DNA from: Spisula solida
Taxonomy: Eukaryota; Mollusca; Bivalvia; Venerida; Mactridae
Length of the DNA: 64,000 bases
Assembly (NCBI GenBank): GCA_947247005.1
Contig: OX365950.1
Span: forward strand, 9,932,720-9,996,719
Reading direction: 5' to 3'
This document shows positions 46,421-59,349 of this stretch, piece after piece. Positions within the stretch are counted from its first letter, which is position 1. Every line of letters starts with the position of its first letter. The notes beneath the pieces were generated by a model. That model saw only the letters and a program-made list of their open reading frames with translations, ran no database searches and was not told the origin of the DNA. A program made the position numbers and the translations under genes.

Positions 46421-47382
46421 CAGGGTGTCCCAAAATATGTTACAATTAGGAGTCATTATAATTACATGGATACTTAAGCTACATCCATGATAAATACATC
46501 ACAAGAAAGGGTATATACACAAATTTTATATTGTGTACATTTTTTATGAATAAACCATAACTGCCCCGTTGCATAGCAACAATCTAATTATTCAAAATTT
46601 GGCTTTTGTTGATTATGACTTTAACACCATCATCTTGAGATGTTTGGATATTTTCATTCCAACATCAATTTTAAGCAACAGGACATTAAACGAATTATTG
46701 ACATGTGCCTATGGTTGCATTCGGAAACACCAAAACAATATTTAAAGCGAAAAATGAACACTTGGTATTTACGTTCAGCTAAGAGCCGTTAGAAATTTGC
46801 AAAATAATTACATGGGCCCAAGTAAATATACATTTTTTCTTAGTATTCGAGGCATTTTTGCGTTTTGGGTTTTATTTTTAGTGCACACTAATTGGCCTAT
46901 AAATGCATTGCCATTTTAGTGAAAATAAATTATTTTGGTTAATATGGCAACCAATTTCCTCCAATGGCATGGGTATGGAAAGCCCTTTTACAATATGTTT
47001 TAGTTGCCTAGCAACACAAATGTATACCATATTGTCCCATTTTAACATCTTATTCTGCTTCATAACTCGTCAAGCATTTATATTAATAAGTATATAAAAC
47101 ATACACAAAGGTATTTCAAACATTTTAATACTAGACCATTTAGGTTTTACTATATAACAATGACGTCAAATCTTAACATGAAAAACGCCACTTTCATAAA
47201 AATGCACTTCAAACTTTCTAGTAGTGAGGTTTATAAAAATTGTTTAATTATGGCATAATTATGATATATCTTAAAAAAAATTAAAGTCTCTACATGAAAA
47301 TGTTTTTTCCGGATTTTATGTAATGCATATATTAAAAAGTTATTAAGCTACGAAACTGTAACATATATTTTGGGACGCCTTG
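46421..47382. mobile_element. mariner-like DNA element, no functional transposase
   Basis: Ends are CAGGGTGTCCCAAAATATGT at left and, complemented at right, CAAGGCGTCCCAAAATATAT, both leading to gttaca. CAGGGTG-CCCAAAA is a common mariner terminus. A TA follows the right end; the left neighbour is TT, so one side of the duplication has mutated. The 962-bp interior has only short frames, and I see no conserved D-residue motifs. Confidence 0.75.
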
Positions 47383-49763
47383 TATTATAAGTGAACGGCA
47401 AAGATTTACACATTTTAAAATTGGTACATACGTTATGACTATTTGTATTTAAGATGGCCATCAACATATATTTAAGTATTATTTTGAAAGCTGAGCGACC
47501 GAAGCAGTGATACAATTTTACTAGTCTTTGACATAAAGAAGCAGACAGCGAACGTCACGAGTCTTTCCGTTTTACGGTAAATCTTAAATATGTTTATTTA
47601 TTTGCCTTGTGCTTCATAACTGGCAATTTCATACTAAATCATAAAAATACAGGTTGTTGCTGTATTAGATATCGCATAAAACTGAATTATCCTTAATAGA
47701 AGAATAACAACAGGAACAACTATACTTATACTATACAATGATATACATTGTTATAATAAATAAATTGTGCATCAAATATTCAATGATGAATATATCTTAA
47801 ACATATCCACATATCTCGTATTGTCGTTTGTTATTGCACAGTTCCAAAAGTCGTGTATAATTATTGCCACCACTGATCCACATGTTGAATTATGTATGAG
47901 ATAAATATTCCGTGGATTTCCAAAGCAATGTAATACTAATGATTGCCCTCATATGTCAGCTGTAATGCATAATTCCATTCTGTTAATGTATTTGGTTACA
48001 GAAATCCTGCTCCATGTACCTAGATATGATCGATGAGTTGGTTCTACACTGACTTTAAACAGACTTGGTATTCCTCGAGATTGGATTATACAAACGTCAC
48101 TCTAATCGCGGGATAACATCAAGTATTTTTATCCCTGACGAAGAGAGAAACGTTTGATGATCTAATAAACAGGAAAACACGTCTGTTCGTAGTCGTTCAT
48201 TCCACTCATCATTATTGTTTTTTTCTATTTGTTTTCTCTTGCTTGATCGTGTTTGTTCCATTGTTGAGACATTTAATCCATGGTTTGTTAAATGTAGGTT
48301 ATATACGGTCCTGAGTTGACCTTACATGAGTTCCGGCGGCGTTAATAATCACTAGCAACCTGGTCTACCATTAACAACTGGAAACTTCCCACGTGAGTTA
48401 TTGTTTGTATTCTAAATTCTCACTATCCACTTAACAAATCATATAATTGTGCACGTTCTATTACCGTGTAATTCTTTTTATTTATGAATACTTTGCATGG
48501 AATTGTGTGTATATGCTATTGAATAACACGTGATTGGTTTCGTCTCCAAAATTAAATAAAGCGGTTCGCTGATCCATGAAACATTGTAACACGTACGATT
48601 CTCGATAATTGATGCGTAGTGAAGATTGTTTTTATAATTTTAGTTATATCGTAACATTTAAATAAATTACTCAAGAGCATGATGGTTTTATCTTTTAAAA
48701 CTACATTTAGAATATTATGATCTTGGGGAGGTAACTCGTCAGGAATTGCCATTTCAGGGAAATAATTGCCAATTATTAACATAAATTTGGATTTATTCTT
48801 ATCATTGTTTTCTTTGTTTTCTGTCTCCGTGATAGGTACATTCATTTGTACACGAACTTGTTTGGAAAGAGATCACATAGCTGCATTAACAACCAGACAA
48901 ACAGCCGATGAACACACGACAAAACGTGTGGCATTAGCTTTGGCTGATGTCATAATTTGTTTATTCTGGTTGTGAGAATTGTTACCAAATCGTAAAAACT
49001 CAATTGAGTTGAAATTCAACATATCCAAGCTACATAATATTATGTTGAAAACTTCAGCATGATCAAACACATATTGACCGAGCTGTGGGTAAAAATATAC
49101 ATGCACATTTATAAAACTTGTTAAGTGCAATGATCAAAGAAATGCTATATTATGACAGACGGGCTCATGATTAGTTGTAAATGAAATATTTCACCAATTA
49201 CACATGGTAACCTGTTCATACTTCAGCTAGATTTTTGGGCCAGATAATCGTTTGTTTGAGGGTACAAAAGGAGAACACTTGATGAAAAAAGTTCTAACAA
49301 GCTCTACTGGAAACAACTTGCAGCTCCTTTACAATTGGAGGACTTGGGCATAGTCCCCTTCAAAGATGAACATACAATGTGCACAGCACAACATTGATAT
49401 GCGGTTATGATCGAGTTTTAATTCTCAATAATTTACTTTAACTCTGAAAACAGTACATTAATCAAAATACCAAACATAGTTGTATGCATTCTCGCTCGAG
49501 CGATAAAAACAAGTCTATTAATTATTTTGTTATAATTGAAAGTTATGTAATATGTCAGATAATAACACAATAGGTAGCTACAGGAAATCATTTTAACAGA
49601 CATTTGTGATACAACCATTGGTCATTATTGTTTAATTATTGATTGTAAGCTAAACGTGGTAGCAATCTGACTATAATCAGTAAATGGTTGTCGCGTAATT
49701 TTGCGTTTCGTTGTTCTTAACATAAGATGGTGCTAGTTGCGTTGGTATCATCAAGCAGTAGTC

Positions 49764-49990
49764 GAATGTACAAACAATAAGTCAAAGGGCTAATGTCGAC
49801 ATTGAAAACATGCTGGTGTGGATAGTACTGATGAGACTGGTGTCTATATTGGAGAGCTGACAGGTGTTAATATTTCAGACGCCAAAAAGGGTCGATATTG
49901 CTGACTATTACAACTAGCTTAAGGGTCAAATGCCAGTTGCAAAAGGTCCGTATCAAGGCGGAAGTCAAACAATCAACATCATTTTATGTA
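49764..49990 (+). pseudogene. Frame-broken copy of the octad-repeat ORF
   Basis: Aligns with 27934-28130: atgtacaaacaat, then gtcgacattgaaaac, then 24-base units with ggtgtctatattggagag and ggtgttaatatttcagac. One base is missing near 49825 relative to the intact copy and in-frame stops follow. It ends with ggcggaagtcaaacaatcaa, matching gacggaagtcttataatcaa of the inverted copy at about 12330-12350. Confidence 0.5.
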
Positions 49991-50830
49991 TGTATTATAG
50001 TCATTTGGCGACATTTACCTTAAATTTCTTAAAGCAATTATGTAAAATGTATTTTGTTAAATTTCATAATATTTTACTAAGTCGTTTATTGTTTTATATC
50101 AAATTATTCTGAAAAGTAAAAAAATAATATGTGCTTGTTCGATATCAACATTACAAATTTGGTTGTCGAATGTGTAGATACTGTGTTGCCATTTCAGACA
50201 TTGGAACAGTAGACAATGCAACATGTATTTTGCATCAAGCAATCTCGATTTCTTTTTCAGATTGACAATAACAGATTGTAAGTTCAGAGATGGTCCGCAG
50301 AATGTTAAATCATTTCATGAGTTATGAAAATTAATCTATCGTCATTTCATAGCTCAATGTTTTTATGTTTAACCACGTTGATGAACGCGGGTAAAAGATT
50401 GACTCATTCTGACAGAACATGTTCAATAATCCTTCGGAGATCACAACTGAGTACTTTAAGGTTCCATTAAAATATTGGCTTCGGATGCAAATTAGAACAG
50501 GATAGAAAAACTATCAGATAGGGAAGGCTGCACTCAACAGAAACATCCGAGCACGAACGTTAGCTCTTCAAAAAAGGGCTTCGTGTCTTTAAATCATACG
50601 TAATCCAAACGTAATTCCAATAAATTGAAACTCTGTTCGTTTTGCCTTCAAGTTTTATATTGCATAGTCATTTGATAAAGGGATCACAGTGAGAACAAGT
50701 TTATTATTTGACTCCTTTTTTCTCAGCTACGAGAAATACCATTCCTTTAATAGATAAAACTATCATATTATGTAAGATAGGGAAGGCATCATTCCACTTA
50801 ACCACGAGCACAGAAAGCATAAATACATAC

Positions 50831-51772
50831 ACTTAACGGCACTTCTAACGCTACCTTTAATATATGTAAGTTTGCTTTAAAACTGCTATATGGATTGTCT
50901 GCAATTTGGCACAGTTAAACAACAATATTTGACGCTCATTCTGACAAGGTTTTATTTAAATCGGCCCTTAGACTATTGTTAGACACGTCTTCAACTGAAT
51001 AAATCCTAATATTGAAAGTCACCTGGTTTTTATTTGCGCTGAAGATGTCCTTGCTTCCTAAATTGGTTGGTATTATCAAGCTTTGAATCAATCATGTCTT
51101 AGTTAATTATTTACACTGTATAGTACAAAAAGTAAAATGACGTTTGTTTTTGCTGCGAAATCCAGTGATAACCGTTATCGCAATGAGTATGTTGAGATAC
51201 TACGATTCTTGCGAGTTACGGGAGTCGAGCTCAACTTGAAATTGGAACTAATGATGACCACAAACGATATCAAACTGATTTGATTCAATTCTTTTGCATA
51301 CGTTTACATATTGGATGTTTAGAAATACCTTTCAAGTACAAAAAATGAAGACCTCCATCAGGTTTAACGTTTACGTCGAACGTATTGGGTTTTTTTTATT
51401 CAGAAAAGGCGTTTATTTTTAGGCGGCCTTAGCTTACCAACTGCTACCTAGTTGCAACGTAGATGACGTTCATGAATATTGTTATCATGTACACGCGTTA
51501 TATAACATTTAAAACAGAAATAAAATAAAAAATTAAAAATACTCAATTTACCCTTAATAAATACGGTGTTTAATTTTGTGACTTTTGAAATTCGGGTGAC
51601 GTCAATTACGCCTTAATCTCAATTGTTCATATGCATCAATTTCTAAATTGACTAGTGTGGTAACATGCACGTGCATTAAACTCAGCTGTGTGAAAATTTG
51701 ATGAGGTAACCTCGAACGGTTTAGGAGATATCAAGGAAAATCTAAGGGTAGCGTTAGAAGTGCCGTTAGGTG
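50831..51772. mobile_element. TA-flanked DNA transposon (non-autonomous)
   Basis: 942 bp with about 30-bp inverted termini (left CACTTAACGGCACTTCTAAC, right complement CACCTAACGGCACTTCTAAC, both continuing gctacc) flanked by TA (50829-50830, 51773-51774). The unit 1 partner at about 29785 is uninterrupted, an empty site. Its first eight bases equal those of the CACTTAA MITE family, suggesting the same transposase group. No transposase frame. Confidence 0.85.
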
Positions 51773-52609
51773 TATAAGACACAATGTCCAACACATAACC
51801 GAACCAGAACACGAACAGCCAAAGTCCCTGCAATCAAAAGGCTGACTGAAGCAGTTTCCGCACTCAAAAAGTGAATGTCAACCCAGTTTATTATGAATCG
51901 ACAGAAACAAGTCGAACAAACTGAGTCAAGCTTTTATTTACATACTACATGTACTTTATTTCAGAGTAACCGAGACTGCCATGATGCTTGCTAGTCTGAT
52001 TCCCGTTCCGAAGCAAATATTGTAAGTTTTGAATCGGGAACCAGACCACACTATTGTTTCCTGATAACGGACTATCTGAATAACGATCTCATTAATGACT
52101 TCCTCCATTATAGTATGTTATGCTTGATATGCTGATATTTTCTTTCTAACGGAGAGACTCGTGTAGCGGTGAAGAATATTTCGTTGCTAGACAACGGATA
52201 CATTTATGTTTTTGTCATTTAGATACAATATCCAGATAGATACTCGCTAGCTTACAATAAGAAGTCAGAATTACTGATGAGAAATATTTTGAGAATTTTT
52301 AAGGCAACATAATCCTACTGATTACTGACATATGACAGTGACTATGCATAATTCACATTTCAGGCAACGTATTTCTTAAAACAACACACATTTGGTCTGG
52401 CTGGCAAAATCAATACATAAAGTACACTATTTAGACATTTGAATTATTATGCAGATCTTGCAATGTTTAATAAATTGCTTTTACATAGATTTCGACCCGC
52501 GATATAGATATTTTATCCAAGGCGCTTTACCCAAGTTGGCCATCAATATATGAATTATTTTAAGATTGCAATAGTGTCGAAATGATATATGCTAGACAAC
52601 TTGTGTAGG

Positions 52610-53570
52610 TGATAGACATGCGCCAGTACACACTTTCATAGTTTTTCTTGAGTTTTACTGGGATTAAAAAATCAAAAACTTTATCATCACCTTTATTACT
52701 AACGATGGTAACTTTCGATGGTACTAATCATGACAGTATTCGCGACTACATACTATTGAAAAAGTCATGAATCAATCTACATCGATGAAGGGTTAGATTG
52801 CCTGAGCTTACGGAAGTAACGACATACCCACATTGTCTCCTCCCTTGTTGGTGCATGCTATTAAATGACAAATTAAAAGAACGCACATATACATGTACAT
52901 ATGTATATTATGGCATTTTACACACAATTTAGTCGCGAAATCAATTATACCAGTTACGTTAAGAAATGACCAAGACGGAATTTTGTTAGCAACTCATTAT
53001 TGTGGTTTACCGTGTAGCACGTACTGTAACGATAGACAGACAGCTGTATGAAGCTGTAATTGCATAAATAATTTTTAATGACTTTAAGACAGGCAAATGT
53101 GAACTTGTATGTAATCATTTTATTGAGTGTAAAGGCATTGTATACATGTAGTTAAATGAGTGAATGTGTTTCATCTTGAATATTTTAAGATTTTGGCATA
53201 TATGACAAAGCGAAAGTAGAGTAGGGAAAAACCCACATTGGATCGATTCACGCGTCTGTAAAGATTTGACTTCCGCCTTTGACGAACAAAACCTTTCTTA
53301 TATTAAACATGACCCCTTGTTTTGGGTCTTACGTTGTAGCTGTAAAATACCGCTTTTCAATGATATAGGTCTGTGGACTAGCCATATACTTTAAACTGAT
53401 ATAATCTATGGCTGACATTTGTCACTTTACATTGAGCTAAAGAACAATTTTATTTAGTCGCTTCTGACCTACACCCTTTTCTTTTGATTACATTAATAAA
53501 TAGTTTTTCCTTCTTTGTACAATTTTGCAAAGTTCATTACGCATTGAATTGTTCATTGTTTGTTTACTAC
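52610..53570. other. Unit 2 sequence, no gene seen
   Basis: 52740-53090 matches unit 1 (aaaaagtcatgaatcaa, ggaagtaacgacatacccac, ctgtatgaagctgtaattgc). 53100-53570 has no counterpart and no coding or structural signal. Confidence 0.45.
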
Positions 53571-53699
53571 TTATACAGATTATCTAAATCGACCATACGG
53601 TCACTAATGCTCACTTATCAGCATCGCAACGTTAGTCTGATTCTAATCACTAATCTAACAGAACTTTAAAAACCTCGCTTTTATCACGTTTTTCATTAT

Positions 53700-54310
53700 T
53701 GATTCCTTTTAGTCTGAAATAGTTAGCACTCCGATAGTGATAATCACTACCACAAGTGTTCGTGCCATTTGAAGCAGCATGGGCAGTCTCATTATCCACT
53801 CCGTATTTGCACAGATTTTAGTTCATGTTCTTGAATTTGTTTGTTCGCTGCTTTTCATTTATAGTCTAGGTTTCCGATCTCTCTGTACAACATCCTTTGT
53901 TCATTATCGCAAAGCATTTAACGTCCATTTAGTTTCATATCATAAATCTATAAATCGCACACCAAATATTGACAATTCCTCCGTTGATAATGGCGTATAA
54001 TTGACTGGTCGATTAATTTATTTGCCCTTATGGCATGCCGTGGGATGTAATAAAACCCTGGCATCTGCTGGTTTCCCTGTTATAATCCGTCTATACTGCG
54101 TACTTCAACAATTTATCCAATTTTTGAGCAAATAATTTGACGGTTTGGCAAATAGATTATTTTATATTGCATGCGAAGTAATCCATCACTTCAGCAAATG
54201 TTTCCAGTTTTATGCTGACATTATCCGAATTACGCCGTGGTGCAATGGATATATTAATGATTGAACAATTTACAGGCACGTTCCAAGACAGAGAAGCAAT
54301 TTCATTCGAC
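53700..54310 (+). repeat. Highly conserved segmental block, partner of 32833-33440
   Basis: See 32833-33440. The frame starting ATGGGCAGTCTC (53779) is open for 73 codons with a hydrophobic start (QILVHVLEFVCSLLFIYSL), but its partner has a stop after LLFI, so translation is not supported. Confidence 0.75.
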
Positions 54311-55495
54311 CTTTGAAAAATGTCAACCCCTCTAAATAATTACAGAAGTTTGTAACATGCAGCCCATGGTGACTTCAGCTTAATTTAGAATTCGGTCACA
54401 TTACAACTATAACCATAACACCATGAAAATAATATTAATACTCGAACAAAGTAGGTGCAGATTCAGACGCAACGAATGAGCTGATAGATTTCTCTCAATA
54501 AGGTATGAGGCTGTTGTAAGGACGACACAAAGAAAATGAAGGACGTCATTAGGGGTACCGTCGTACTTTCAGGTATGGTGTTACTTCACTTCATTGTTGT
54601 CTTCATGTTTTCGTCATTCATCATTCCATCGTCTCATTTTGGTATTTTGTATGTATTATATTATTAATATAGAGTCATAGTGTAAAAGTTATATCGAGCA
54701 GACGTTCATCTTTGTGTCATATTTTGTACTTTCAGGCTGAAAAGCCACTTTGGGCCGCTAATACCCAGGTCATATATACTGTCCATCCCAATACATAACA
54801 TAGATAAAGGGGAACCCCGCGACACGTATAAAGAGCAACGGAGATGCTTTTAATGCTATTGTCTCGATTGTACAATTACACGATTTGTTTCTCACGTAAA
54901 TGTGAATTGTAACGTGTACGTATACATGCACTGAGAGCTACATATACAGTTACTCGTACACGTTAGTTTCACAACCTCTCTTATATTGCAGGATATACGT
55001 ATGTTCGTTTTATTAAAGAATTGTGTTTACAACCGAAGTTATTGTCAGGCGGGAATTGTATTAAACACCGTATCATGGAAGTCACGGTGTAATGACGGAA
55101 CAGAGTTACAAACTATTATTTCGTTCACAGTTTAGTTGTTTAGTTACATATGTTTTCTGTACCAGGGATATGTTGTGAGTTTGGAAATCATTTTTGGACA
55201 TGTTTGTACCTTCATGCATGTACATTGGATCTGTACAATGTAACGTCGGGGATTCCGTGGCACAGTGTATACACACTGTCTCCAAATACTGTGTCCTCAT
55301 GTCATAAACGTACTCATACTTAGTATTACCTAAGTCAGGGACGAAAAATTGCTAACGTTGCAGAGTGCTCATGCATATTCAAATTGATTATGAATAATTG
55401 GTTAAACACATGCAAGGAAACATAAAATCAGTGTCCGAGAGCATCCTATTAACGGAGAAAACTGGTCGTTCAGTAGTTTTTACAACGGAGCGATG

Positions 55496-55555
55496 TATGA
55501 AAAAAGATATAAACAGACTGTGAGGAACCATATACGAGGGATGTTCGAAAATAAC
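55496..55555 (+). repeat. Direct repeat, first copy (second at 56199-56253)
   Basis: tatgaaaaaagatataaaca, then ggaaccatatacgagggatg, then ttcgaaaat. The second copy lacks six bases (gactgt-like) after 'aaaca' but is otherwise the same. 'acgagggatgttcgaaaa' resembles ends of some mariner-like transposons, which is inference only. Confidence 0.7.
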
Positions 55556-56050
55556 CTAGACATTTGCCATGGAGTCAACGCAATTTTTGAACCTCCCTCG
55601 AATATACCGGTCATTTAAGAAATGAAAAGAGGTGCGACAATTAAATGTACAATTTTGACAATCAGTTTTTGCCGTAAGTTCCCAAGATGATATTCAGTTT
55701 TAAAAGTCAAATACCTTTTATTCTTTCATTTACATGAAAACATGAGGTTTACAAAATGTAACGACATTATCAAGGCTCATAAATATGGTTTTACACACAT
55801 GAAAATACAAATACACTAAAACAACATTGAGTTAATTACTAATTTATAAAAATATGTTATTAATATTATAATCGTTATTTGTGGAGAGTCACAGTTATAT
55901 GACATTACATATTTTATTGACGATTCTGTTGATAGAGAAACATTTAAGAAGCTAATGAGAGAGGCGAAGAACAATAAACGCTTTCTTTGTTAGATCTTAA
56001 TAAGAAAAGAAAAATGTCTAGTCATTACATGTTTTAACCCTGATAATATT

Positions 56051-56386
56051 TTATGACAAAGAATTCCATGTCTGCCAAGTGGGTCCTGCTCCTGCAGTCC
56101 AGGTACACCATAGCATGCAGAGATCATCATCATCTAACTTTGACAATGTGAGCATATTTCCATGGATACGGAGCCTCTCAAGTTCTGATATGTTCTGTTG
56201 TATGAAAAAAAGATATAAACAGGAACCATATACGAGGGATGTTCGAAAATATGGTTTAACACATGAAAATACAATTACGCCAAGTTTGTTTAGACTATAC
56301 TTAAGTACGCGATGAGCTATGGATTGATTAACGGTAAAACTGTTATTGGTTAAACCTATAATTAACACTCTTGAGCTCAGTATCAT
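56051..56386 (-). CDS. Longest ORF of the window, unrecognised, doubtful
   Basis: 111 codons on the minus strand. The last 45 codons (ELERLRIHGNMLTLSKLDDD, then WCTWTAGAGPTWQTWNSL) lie in sequence much richer in G+C than the region and look compositionally protein-like. The first 60 codons run through an internal repeat copy (56199-56253), so the frame is probably a chance fusion. It lies downstream of the dead LINE on the same strand but shows no LINE motif. It may be an exon or mobile-element remnant. No family recognised. Confidence 0.2.
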   Translation of the reverse strand: MILSSRVLIIGLTNNSFTVNQSIAHRVLKYSLNKLGVIVFSCVKPYFRTSLVYGSCLYLFFIQQNISELERLRIHGNMLTLSKLDDDDLCMLWCTWTAGAGPTWQTWNSLS

Positions 56387-56559
56387 ACTTTTTGCTGTTG
56401 TTGATCGCTTGACAACGCATTATACTATTACATGAAATGCACCATATACATTTGTGTGTGGTTGTGTGTTGGGGAATGTGAGTGAATATTTTTGTTTGTA
56501 AAATATATGTGGAATATTTGTTAATCCACATTCAGTTGATCCTTCATTTTCGCATTTTT

Positions 56560-57990
56560 CGAGAAAGGTTTACTTTTTTAATATGGTTGAATTATACCCA
56601 TAAATATCTTTATCATATACCCATAAGAAATAATCGTTTAAGTCGTTCAGAAATAGTGAAAAGAGTAAGATTTTCGCCTTGCCGTACTCCTATATTGCAG
56701 GAGAAAGATTGAGATACCATCGAGTTTACTCTGATACATGGTTTAGTACTTTGATAATATTTTTTAATTAGAGTTAAACATTTACTGTTTAATCTGAGAT
56801 TAAATATTGTATAGGGTGTTGCGATATAAACATATTGTCGGAAGTATAAAACCCCTTTCTAAAACCGGCTTGACTATTATGTTTTATATCTGAATCTTCT
56901 ACATAACTAGTTATTATGTTATTTATTATACATGTATACATACTAGTAAAAAGTTTCCCAAGACAACTGAGTAATGTTATTGGTCTATAATTTTCTGGTT
57001 TACTAGCATCACCTTTATTCTGATGAATTGGGTTTATAATTCCAATAGTCCTAGATTCTAATAATTTTAAATACACATTTATCATGAGTTGGCATGAAAT
57101 TTTTGTTCATTTACTATTTGGTCTATAACACTGGCCTGCTTGTTTTTTCAGAATTTTGATTGCTTTTTCAATTTCTTAGTTTGTTATAGGTCGGTTTATG
57201 ATATCATTTTGTTCGTTATTATTTGCATTGGTATTGATTGAATCATCGTTTACATGGTTAACATTGTCAATAAGTCATAAAGATCATCTAGATTTGCTTC
57301 AATTCTACATGAGGTGTGAAAACGTACGATTTTCCAGTACTTTTATGGGTCACTGTTATTTAGCTTACGTAGTTTTTCAACATTGTTTGCATTTTGCTTT
57401 TGTTTTGAAGAATTTAAGAGCATTTTAGTATGTTCTGCTACTTTCTTTTAGTTTTGTTTTATTTGTATTTGATTTTCTAATTTTATATAAGTATTTTGCC
57501 CTTAGGAAATATCGCCTTGCATTTTTACATTGTGTTCCAAACCATGTTTGTTTTGTATTATCACCACTATTTTGGACTACTGATTTTTAACCAAATGTCT
57601 CTTTAGAAGTGTCTACCAATAAGAACGATATGCTTGACACAATATCGTCTGCTTGTTCTTGGATAAAGGTATTATTAGTTTCATATTCCATTTGTTTTGT
57701 ATGGATCTGATCTAGCCTAGTTGTATCAATATTTTGTACAAAATTTCATTTGGAGGTGTTTCATACCTTGATTGAAGGTTCTTTTTGAAGTGATTCATGT
57801 TGTTGATTTATATTTTCAATATTAAGTGTTAATATTACTCGATTGTGCGCATCAGACAGTAATGGACTAAAGTCATCAACATGAAGAGACTGGTTTGAAT
57901 CGAAACAGCGAGATATACAGACAAAAGAAGTCGCACGTAAAATGATTGTGATTTTGTTTGACGTTGAACACGAATCTGTCGTCATTAAAC
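56560..57990 (-). pseudogene. Decayed LINE: endonuclease end and reverse transcriptase start
   Basis: On the minus strand, 57890-57830 reads HVDDFSPLLSDAHNRVI, typical of the C-terminal end of a LINE endonuclease. A linker with CQAYRSYW and LRKLNNSDPKKYWK-like fragments follows in broken frames. From 57040 comes IINPIHQNKGDASKPENYRP and then ITLLSCLGKLFT and HNSQAGFRKG, the opening motifs of a LINE reverse transcriptase, and near 56690 GVRQGENL. The YADD catalytic motif was not found; the element stops before it or is rearranged. Stops and frameshifts are common. It interrupts unit 2 sequence that is continuous in unit 1 at about 41.64-41.71 kb. Clade probably CR1/Jockey/I-like, unsure. Confidence 0.85.
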
Positions 57991-58489
57991 TGTGAACAAG
58001 TCAATACATCGTAACTTGTGTCACTAATAGTGTTTATTGATTTACTATTGCTCGACATTAATCAGACAATAATCCTAGATCTCACACACACTCAAATACT
58101 TTGCTAATTGATTTGGTTTTATGGAATGCAACGACATGTTTTTCAATTACGTAGTTCCAACCTACTAATCAAAGTCAGAATGCTGGAATGAGTACGCTAT
58201 GTTTGTCTATTACACTGGCTTCTGTCATGTCCTCATCATGTGGATAATTTGTGAGTTACTTGTTGAAGAGGCCCACTTTACTGGATTCCATCATGTCCTC
58301 ATCATGAGGAGAATTTGTGAGTTGCTTGTGGAATAGTTGAGTTGCTGGCAGGCGGTTGCTTGTGAACGAGGCCCAATTTTCAGGCTTCTATCATGTCCTC
58401 GTCATATGGAGAATTGGTGAGTTACTTGCGGGAGAGAGCAAGTTTTCATTGATGGAAAACTTCCTAAAACATTTATCACAGCTTGTGTA

Positions 58490-59340
58490 ACAGTTGGGTG
58501 CATACTGTTTTGCCAATGACGAACATTTATTGATAAAATATTCAATTGTACGAATATGCTTTGACATTGTCCTACTTTATAATCGCATAGTCTGATATGA
58601 TGTTGCCTCTGGCAAAAACAGTGCTTCCAACTTGTTGTCTAAATCAATGGCTACGTTTTTGAACAGACGGTCTCTGATTCTGTAGAGATGATGATATTTA
58701 AACCCGTTGAGAACAAATTCAATGATTACAAATCATGCTATGCAATTAACATCGGCAAATTGAAATTGTTATTGACAATCACTCAAAGGGCCGTGATTTT
58801 ATTGTGTTTGAACTATATTTCTGGTGACTAAAAGCCAATACAACAATTTGTTCAACGTTTGATTACCTCTCTGAAAGGCTTTTTATGTGATGAAGATAGA
58901 AACATTTTGAAGTCTTTTAATATCGTGCGTCCGTTGATTTAGTGATGGAAACAGTGACGACATTGCGAATGTCTGCCTTGTGTATTTATGTTCGAGCTAC
59001 TATGGATGTTTTACCAATGTTTGTGTTGGCCAAGTTCCCAAATCGGTAAATCTTAAACACATCGAATTTCCATTTCAAATAAGAATAATTTGCTTTTCTT
59101 TTGTGTTGCTATCTTCGGAATTACCACTGAATAACATGCAAAGATCCAGAAAGCGTAGCAATATCGTTTGTGTCTTTAAACGTTTACGGTGACAGGGCTA
59201 AATATTTTATCCTAAAAATCGGACGAAATTATCAGGGCAAATAACAAATAAACTGCAATAAAATTAAATCATACCATGCACACTTGGGACGGTTGACAGA
59301 GGATATAGCCTTCATTTATTTAGAAAACTAAATATTTAAA
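58490..59340 (+). repeat. Second copy of the 34.69-35.4 / 35.92-36.07 kb block
   Basis: Matches unit 1 from ttgggtgcatactgtttt to gatatagccttcat and retains the unoccupied TTAA site (59176-59179) of the MITE at 35411-35917. Confidence 0.75.
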
Positions 59341-59349
59341 TACACATAT

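Larger units (their letters stand above)
45380..58260 (+). repeat. Segmental duplication, unit 2
   Basis: Partner of 23340-42000 (anchor pairs are given there). Unit 2-specific insertions are the MITE at 45839-46126, the mariner-like element at 46421-47382, the TA element at 50831-51772 and the LINE-bearing segment about 55700-57930. Between 54520 and 54820 it lacks about 4 kb present in unit 1 (33.6-38.6 kb). Confidence 0.8.

Noticed and set aside
53779..54000. 73-codon ORF with a signal-peptide-like start in the conserved block
   Set aside because: The nearly identical partner at 32906 has a stop codon after residue 27, so the frame is not maintained.
55545..55570. 'acgagggatgttcgaaaa' as a mariner terminus
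   Set aside because: Only one orientation is present nearby (two direct copies), with no inverted partner or TA duplication found.
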